DNA of 42,795 nt from a virus, in the IMG/VR virus record IMGVR_UViG_3300009161_000086, positions 1 to 42,795 of that record, one strand, 5' to 3'. Both the position numbers and the translations under genes were made by a program. Position 1 is the first letter of the stretch; every line of letters begins with the position of its first letter. Below are positions 38,206-42,795 of this stretch, in pieces. Under the pieces are notes generated by a model. The model saw only the letters and a program-made list of their open reading frames with translations, searched no databases and was not told the DNA's origin.

Positions 38206-39561
38206 TTGGATCATTTTTATGACGGTCAAATACGGCGATATTTAACGCAGTTTATTAGAATCATGAGCAACTTTGCCTATAAAGATGGCACAGGTAAACT
38301 CGTGCAGATTCCTGTGATGTACGGTGATCCCAGCAGACAATCCGCAAGTGTTTTGAAAAAGAATACAGAAAATACTGTTCCCAGTGCGCCATTTATGGCC
38401 TGCTATATCAAACAAGTGGAATACGATCAAACTCGATTACAAGATCCAACATTTGTCAGTAAAGTACAAGTTCGTGAAAGAGTATTTGATGAAGCAACTG
38501 GCGAATATCTTACATCTCAAGGACAGGGCTACATGGTTGAACGTATCATGCCCAGTCCGTATAAATTGACATTATCTGCTGATTTGTGGACCACTAACAC
38601 TGATCAAAAACTGCAAATATTTGAACAGATTGCATATTTGTTCAATCCAAGTTTAGAATTACAGACCAGTAACAATTATTTAGACTGGACCAGTCTAACT
38701 GTACTGCAATTAAAAAGCAATACATGGACCAGTAGACAAATTCCACAAGGTACAGAACAAAATATTGACATTTTAAATTTGGTTTTTGAAACTCCAATTT
38801 GGATTACACCGCCGGCCAAAGTCAAAAGATTGGGAATCATTACTAAAATTATTGCCAATGCTTTTATAGATTCACCTGGTACTATCAATTTAGACTATAA
38901 TAATCCCAATGCAGTATATCCAACATTGGGTGATCCTATCTTTAAAACTGTTGTTACTCCGGGTAATTTTGAATTATTAGTATTGAATAATACAGCAGGC
39001 TTAATGGTAAATGATACCAGCATTGGTGAAAATCTAACAGCAGTTACCACCAATGGAATATCTTGGCACACTTTATTAGATATGTATCCTGGAGAGTTTA
39101 GGGCAGGATTGAGTCAATTACGATTAAACACACCTGCAGGTAATCAAATTGTAGCTTATATTAATCTTGATTCAACGGATGATTCAAAAATGATATTACA
39201 TTTTGATATTGACACTATCCCACAAAGCACATTATTAATTAATGCAATTATCAATCCAGAAACATTTAAGCCAATTAATCCAATTGAAGGTACAAGATAT
39301 CTAATTTTAGAACAAATACGAGCATTGCCTGCAGAAGGTCCTGCTGCTTGGAGCAATAATACTATATTTTTTGCCAATGCAAATGACATTATTGAATGGA
39401 CTGGCACTAACTGGAGCGTTATTTTTTCAGCAGCTCAAGCTTCACCCGTGACATATATAACTAATTTATATACAGGTATACAATACAAATGGGAAAACAA
39501 TGAGTGGAGTAAAAGTTTTGAAGGTATATATTCAAAAGAGTCTTGGTCATTGGTGTTATAA
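38206..39561 (+). CDS. 15: Tail sheath stabiliser and completion protein gp15, enlarged
   Basis: 451 residues against 272 in T4. The first 215 match gp15: FYDGQIRRYLTQFIRIMSNF, VQIPVMYGDPSR, MPSPYKLTLSADLWTTNTD, FEQIAYLFNPSLELQTS and FETPIWITPPAK. The start is TTG 38206 with AAAAGGTG 7 nt upstream, overlapping the gp14 stop. From 220 on there is an extra beta-rich part, including PAEGPAAWSNNTIFFANAN then EWTGTNWSVIF, similar to modules in gp14 and gp18. gp15 caps the tail and fixes it to the head. Confidence 0.85.
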   Translation: MDHFYDGQIRRYLTQFIRIMSNFAYKDGTGKLVQIPVMYGDPSRQSASVLKKNTENTVPSAPFMACYIKQVEYDQTRLQDPTFVSKVQVRERVFDEATGEYLTSQGQGYMVERIMPSPYKLTLSADLWTTNTDQKLQIFEQIAYLFNPSLELQTSNNYLDWTSLTVLQLKSNTWTSRQIPQGTEQNIDILNLVFETPIWITPPAKVKRLGIITKIIANAFIDSPGTINLDYNNPNAVYPTLGDPIFKTVVTPGNFELLVLNNTAGLMVNDTSIGENLTAVTTNGISWHTLLDMYPGEFRAGLSQLRLNTPAGNQIVAYINLDSTDDSKMILHFDIDTIPQSTLLINAIINPETFKPINPIEGTRYLILEQIRALPAEGPAAWSNNTIFFANANDIIEWTGTNWSVIFSAAQASPVTYITNLYTGIQYKWENNEWSKSFEGIYSKESWSLVL

Positions 39562-39564
39562 TTA

Positions 39565-40002
39565 ATGAACACCACGCTAAATCAAATTGTATGCAGTGGC
39601 GGTATTTTTTTGGCCAAAGATACTAAGAGATTTTTATTCCTATTACGAACTCAAGGTAAAACTGCTAACACATGGGGGTTGGTTGGTGGCAAGAAAGAAC
39701 CCACTGACACCACTGCATATCAAGCACTTGATAGAGAAATTTCTGAAGAGGTAGGAAAAACTCCTCCAATTAAAAAAATTATTCCTTTAGAATTGTTCAC
39801 TAGTAATGATCAAAATTTTCAATACAATACATATGTATTAATAGTAGACAGGGAATTTATCCCCGCGCTAAATGATGAACATAGTGGATATGCTTGGTGC
39901 AGTTTTGAAAAATGGCCTAAACCATTACATCAAGGTGTTAAGAACAGTTTCAACAATAAGGCAGTTAGGGCCAAGTTAGAATTGTTATTAGATTTGATCT
40001 AA
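39565..40002 (+). CDS. Nudix hydrolase
   Basis: 145 residues. It has a Nudix box, GGKKEPTDTTAYQALDREIS then EEVGK, with the catalytic REIxEEVG half intact. The first half differs: Asp replaces the usual Glu and one extra residue lies before RE, as GGKxEPTD versions in T4-like phages show. VCSGGIFLAKDTKRFLFLL and NTWGLVGG surround it. It hydrolyses a nucleoside diphosphate linked to another group, possibly a nucleotide sugar or a damaged dNTP; the substrate is not determined. It starts 3 nt after gp15. Confidence 0.88.
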   Translation: MNTTLNQIVCSGGIFLAKDTKRFLFLLRTQGKTANTWGLVGGKKEPTDTTAYQALDREISEEVGKTPPIKKIIPLELFTSNDQNFQYNTYVLIVDREFIPALNDEHSGYAWCSFEKWPKPLHQGVKNSFNNKAVRAKLELLLDLI

Positions 40003-40683
40003 TAACTTTTGTACAGGTATTACATTATACTTGTCAATCCTAAACATTAGTTCAAGAGGATTTATTATTCCCGAGTACATTATTTCATTGAATAGAGCTT
40101 TTGCGCCAAAAGTATCAATGCTGTAACAACTAACATCTTTCATACACACCCAATTGTCGTTATGATAATGGTATTCTCCATTATCAGATAAACTAATAAT
40201 ACTGTTCCTAGGAAAATGTGTATCAACTAACAATAAAGGATTGGAATTATTTTCTAGTAGAATTACGGGTTTTCCTGTGACAATACAATGATTCCATATT
40301 ACCATGTGATCTAAGATTCTAGTAACTTGTGCATAATCCATATTATGATTCATTAGTTTAATATGATTGGTCCAATCAAGATTTTTATATTTGCTTGGAC
40401 AGGCAATTTGAGATATTTCAGTATTTTGACGAACATTGTCATCAATATCCCAAATGTTGTTAAACAAATTAAATGAAGTAAATATCTCATTTGAAAATTT
40501 ACTTGGATCAATTCTAGATATAATATTGTCCACACCTGGACCATTAACAATACAAATTTTAGATATTGCACAGTCAAACTCATTCATCAAATTCAATCCT
40601 GTTACAGAATGCGTATTCCAAAGATTGATGCCGTGTTTGTGGTCCCATTTGGCATTTGGTGTAAATGTTGGTTTAGTTTTCAT
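39988..40683 (-). CDS. Degenerate GT25-like protein
   Basis: 231 residues. Its second half aligns by eye with the C-terminal domain of the neighbouring gene: HMVIWNHCIVTGKPVILLEN against HLALWAHCITINQPIVILEH, and LFNEIMYSGIINPLELMFR, IDKYNVIPVQ against LFAMVMTDGLINPIDSTIR, ADQFSIVQTG. The acidic ExDA site of the neighbour is replaced by ENNS, so transferase activity is doubtful. It begins 1 nt after the neighbour's stop. Probably a diverged duplicate of a glycosyltransferase domain. It overlaps the convergent Nudix gene by 15 bp. Confidence 0.6.
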   Translation of the reverse strand: MKTKPTFTPNAKWDHKHGINLWNTHSVTGLNLMNEFDCAISKICIVNGPGVDNIISRIDPSKFSNEIFTSFNLFNNIWDIDDNVRQNTEISQIACPSKYKNLDWTNHIKLMNHNMDYAQVTRILDHMVIWNHCIVTGKPVILLENNSNPLLLVDTHFPRNSIISLSDNGEYHYHNDNWVCMKDVSCYSIDTFGAKALFNEIMYSGIINPLELMFRIDKYNVIPVQKLLDQI

Positions 40684-40684
40684 G

Positions 40685-42100
40685 TTATGGTGTTACTCCA
40701 GGAATATTAAAAGTAAATTTTCTACCAAAAAAGTTTGCTCCAGGATCTGAGTTGTTAAGATCAGATATAGTACTGTATCTATCAGTGACATCAGTTTGAA
40801 CTGCATATATTCCTGTTTGTACGATACTGAATTGATCTGCTCTTATGGTTGAATCTATGGGATTAATTAGGCCGTCAGTCATAACCATTGCAAATAATCT
40901 TCGTGCTATTATGGGATCTATTGCATAGGCATGCAGTCCGTGTGGAAACAAATAATTAATATTAATGGGATATATTAGAGGTTGCTTCTTGATAGATGTA
41001 TTAAACAATGCTGGGTCGAAAGAGTTAGATTTTTCTTTATAATAGTGTTTTAATTCTTCCTTGTGGCCTAAATATTCTAAAGTATTATGCATACTCATTT
41101 GTTCAAATTTTTTCATCATTATGGCATCATGTTCCAATATCACAATGGGTTGATTTATGGTTATGCAGTGTGCCCACAAGGCCAAATGGCTTAACGCACA
41201 TGCAATTTCAGATACTCCTAGCGCAGAATCCATAATTTTAATCCATTTCATATGATCTGAATTTTTTAAATGAGTGGGTGTCTTGATAGTTTTTTTATCA
41301 GTGCCGTCATAACCAAAAAATAATTGAAATGGCATACCCACGGTATTACAAGATTCTATACATTTTTTGGTCTGTATTTGAGATGTAACATTGTTTTCCA
41401 ATGTTATAATATATGCGTGATCTACAGTAAGATCAAAATTTTGTTTGATATTTAATTTATTATCTGTAAAACAATTGATGGAATATTTAGATTCAATGAC
41501 AGAGGGTGCTGCTAGTGGTAGCACTTCTAAATTTTTTAATGGTGACTCATATACCCAAATTTTACCATTTACAACATATTTGTTGCCAAGTAATTGTTTA
41601 ACCGCGGATACTGTTCCAGGAAATTCCGTTTCATCATAATTGGCCCCTGCAATTATACCACCTGGTTTAATTTTTTTAATCCATAAAATTATATCTTCAT
41701 ATACATTTTCATAACTATAATAGCCGTCAATGAAAACAAAATCTAAACTTTGATCACTATATACTTTTACAGCACGACTACTTTCTGATGCAATGGTATT
41801 AATGTATTTTTTTACGGGTGCAATATGTTTTAAATATTCCGTAAACAATGTATTATTAACAACACTGGGATGATTCTTATGATCTGGACTGCCTTTGAAT
41901 GTATCAATGGCATCAAATTTAATAGTTTTATTAGAATTAGCTATTTCTACAGCAAGATAACTAGTACTCTTTCCTTTCCAAGTACCTATTTCAACAATAT
42001 GAGAGCCCGTTAATGGCAAGTTTGAAACTATTTGGCTGTATAAGGCTTGGTGTTCAACAGAACACCACCCCTCGACGGTATCGTGTATATGATCTATCAT
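40685..42100 (-). CDS. Methyltransferase-glycosyltransferase family 25 fusion
   Basis: 471 residues, two domains. Residues 1-195: class I SAM methyltransferase, with HIVEIGTWKGKSTSYLAVE (motif I), FDAIDTFKGS, SLDFVFIDGYYSYENVYED and KIKPGGIIAGANYDE. Residues about 225-460: GT25 (LPS glycosyltransferase) fold, with HAYIITLENNVTSQIQTKK, FFGYDGTDKK, SEIACALSHLALWAHCI and IVILEHDAIMM with the acidic metal site. It would transfer a sugar and a methyl group, probably to a glycan or virion protein. A variant late box GATAAGTA lies 5 nt before the ATG. Confidence 0.8.
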   Translation of the reverse strand: MIDHIHDTVEGWCSVEHQALYSQIVSNLPLTGSHIVEIGTWKGKSTSYLAVEIANSNKTIKFDAIDTFKGSPDHKNHPSVVNNTLFTEYLKHIAPVKKYINTIASESSRAVKVYSDQSLDFVFIDGYYSYENVYEDIILWIKKIKPGGIIAGANYDETEFPGTVSAVKQLLGNKYVVNGKIWVYESPLKNLEVLPLAAPSVIESKYSINCFTDNKLNIKQNFDLTVDHAYIITLENNVTSQIQTKKCIESCNTVGMPFQLFFGYDGTDKKTIKTPTHLKNSDHMKWIKIMDSALGVSEIACALSHLALWAHCITINQPIVILEHDAIMMKKFEQMSMHNTLEYLGHKEELKHYYKEKSNSFDPALFNTSIKKQPLIYPININYLFPHGLHAYAIDPIIARRLFAMVMTDGLINPIDSTIRADQFSIVQTGIYAVQTDVTDRYSTISDLNNSDPGANFFGRKFTFNIPGVTP

Positions 42101-42105
42101 ACAAC

Positions 42106-42113
42106 TACTTATC
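42106..42113 (-). promoter_or_regulatory. Variant late promoter
   Basis: GATAAGTA on the minus strand (one change from GATAAATA), then GTTGT and the ATG at 42100. Same 5-nt geometry as other late genes. Confidence 0.4.
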
Positions 42114-42131
42114 TACGTAGTTAATGATAGA

Positions 42132-42795
42132 TTATTTTTCAATATTTAAAATCGTTTCAATATGTTCAACTCTTGATGTTAATTCTTTGATTGCCTCAAT
42201 CAACAAAGGAGTTAACCCTTCATATCGTACAGTTAAGTAATCTTCACCAGATATGGATTCGCCAGTATATCTATCAACATCAAACGGAGCAGGCGCCACA
42301 ATTTCTGGCTGAACTTGTTGTACATCTTGAGCAAAAACTCCCACTTGGGATTCGTCTTCACTGTAGCCTGCCAGTTGATTGGCCAACGCATTCCAGTTAT
42401 ATGTGAATCCTGATAATTTCTTAACCTTAGCTATGGCTTCTACAATTTGTTTGACATTGGTTTTTAATCGTTGATCTGATGAGTATGCTGTAATGTTAAG
42501 AGTCGCATTTATACTACCCGTAACAGATAAGTTTTGATTACCAGTATACGTAAACCCACTACCTCCTTGAACGGTGGTACTTGGCGTGGCATTATAATAA
42601 GCAATTGCACCATAGTTACCACTAGTTACTGTTCCAGCTTGACCTGTTGCACCTTGGGCACCTGGGTTACCAGCTGCACCTTGGGCACCTGGTCCGCCAT
42701 TGTTACCATTGTTACCAGCTGCACCTTGAACGCCTTGTGCACCTTGGGCACCTGGTCCGCCATTGTTACCATTGTTACCAGCTGCACCTTGAACG
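42132..42795 (-). CDS. Tail fibre C-terminal part: collagen-like repeats plus S74 chaperone domain (5' truncated)
   Basis: The frame is open from the window edge to TAA at 42132, about 220 residues. It starts with G-x-y triplets (GNNGNNGGPGAQGAQGVQ), then a spacer (TSGNYGAIAYYNATPSTTV), then YSSDQRLKTNVKQI, the Ser/Lys signature of peptidase S74 intramolecular chaperones, and SGFTYNWNA, QVGVFAQDVQQVQPEIV, LTVRYEGLTPLLIEAIKEL. Such domains trimerise the fibre and cut themselves off. A TTG at 42386 is internal, not a start. It is a host-recognition fibre or a whisker; the N-terminus lies outside. Confidence 0.88.
   Translation of the reverse strand, partial: VQGAAGNNGNNGGPGAQGAQGVQGAAGNNGNNGGPGAQGAAGNPGAQGATGQAGTVTSGNYGAIAYYNATPSTTVQGGSGFTYTGNQNLSVTGSINATLNITAYSSDQRLKTNVKQIVEAIAKVKKLSGFTYNWNALANQLAGYSEDESQVGVFAQDVQQVQPEIVAPAPFDVDRYTGESISGEDYLTVRYEGLTPLLIEAIKELTSRVEHIETILNIEK
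42676..42795 (-). repeat. 57-bp direct repeat encoding collagen-like triplets
   Basis: Identical 57-bp copies at 42676-42732 and 42739-42795, period 63 bp, equal to seven G-x-y triplets. The array continues past the window edge. Exact copies suggest recent expansion or slippage. Confidence 0.9.

Overview
The window is part of the genome of a T4-superfamily myovirus. The evidence is a connected set of T4-type replication, recombination and virion genes: gp41, gp61, UvsW, UvsY, UvsX, gp32, gp17, gp16, gp4, gp13, gp14, gp15, gp18, gp19 and gp1. There are also late-promoter boxes of the T4 type ([A/C]TAAATA) in front of virion genes. The proteins look most like those of marine and freshwater T4-like viruses rather than enterobacterial T4. 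No photosynthesis genes are seen. Near-perfect bacterial sigma70 promoters and a split HldA/HldC heptose pathway fit a Gram-negative, perhaps betaproteobacterial, host; that host guess is inference.

Layout. 1-4551 (+): a relatively GC-rich early region of about fifteen tiny genes, one AAA+ ATPase and one HTH protein. It is punctuated by eight almost identical TTGACA-N17-TATAAT promoters. Two structured RNA segments ending in intrinsic terminators (939-1069 and 4435-4551) share an exposed TTGCTCC and a GGTAGTGT hairpin loop. Both words are complementary to the conserved early leader (ACACTA and GGAGCA). 4552-4851: no gene seen. 4852-6529 (-): nucleotidase and nucleotidyltransferase genes. 6561-7142 (+): an AlgH/YqgE-family gene. 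7139-10454 (-): helicase, primase and a virion-like protein. 10839-13673 (-): a 195-residue protein that looks like a miniature DnaE polymerase core, followed upstream by an ADP-heptose cassette (HldA, HldC, HldD and a cupin). 13702-13965: a broken gene with a perfect palindrome at its break. 13962-21793 (-): conserved T4-like genes, a gp62-like protein, UvsW with a HARP-like partner, UvsY, UvsX and gp32. 21942-36938 (-, with one + gene): terminase, head-completion, tail sheath and tube, dNMP kinase, an HNH endonuclease and gp13. 36986-40002 (+): gp14, gp15 and a Nudix hydrolase. 39988-42795 (-): two GT25-like proteins (one fused to a methyltransferase) and the C-terminal end of a collagen-like tail fibre with an S74 chaperone domain.

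How it works together (inference). Strong host-type promoters drive the small early genes. Replication and recombination genes run leftward in tightly overlapping operons. Late genes use T4-type promoters that often lie only 4-6 nt from the start codon, so many late mRNAs may be nearly leaderless. Heptose and glycosyltransferase genes suggest modification of a surface glycan or virion protein. The most unusual items are the early-leader/RNA-loop complementarity, the mini-DnaE protein, the promoter-to-start geometry, and the W/G-rich module shared by gp14, gp15 and gp18.
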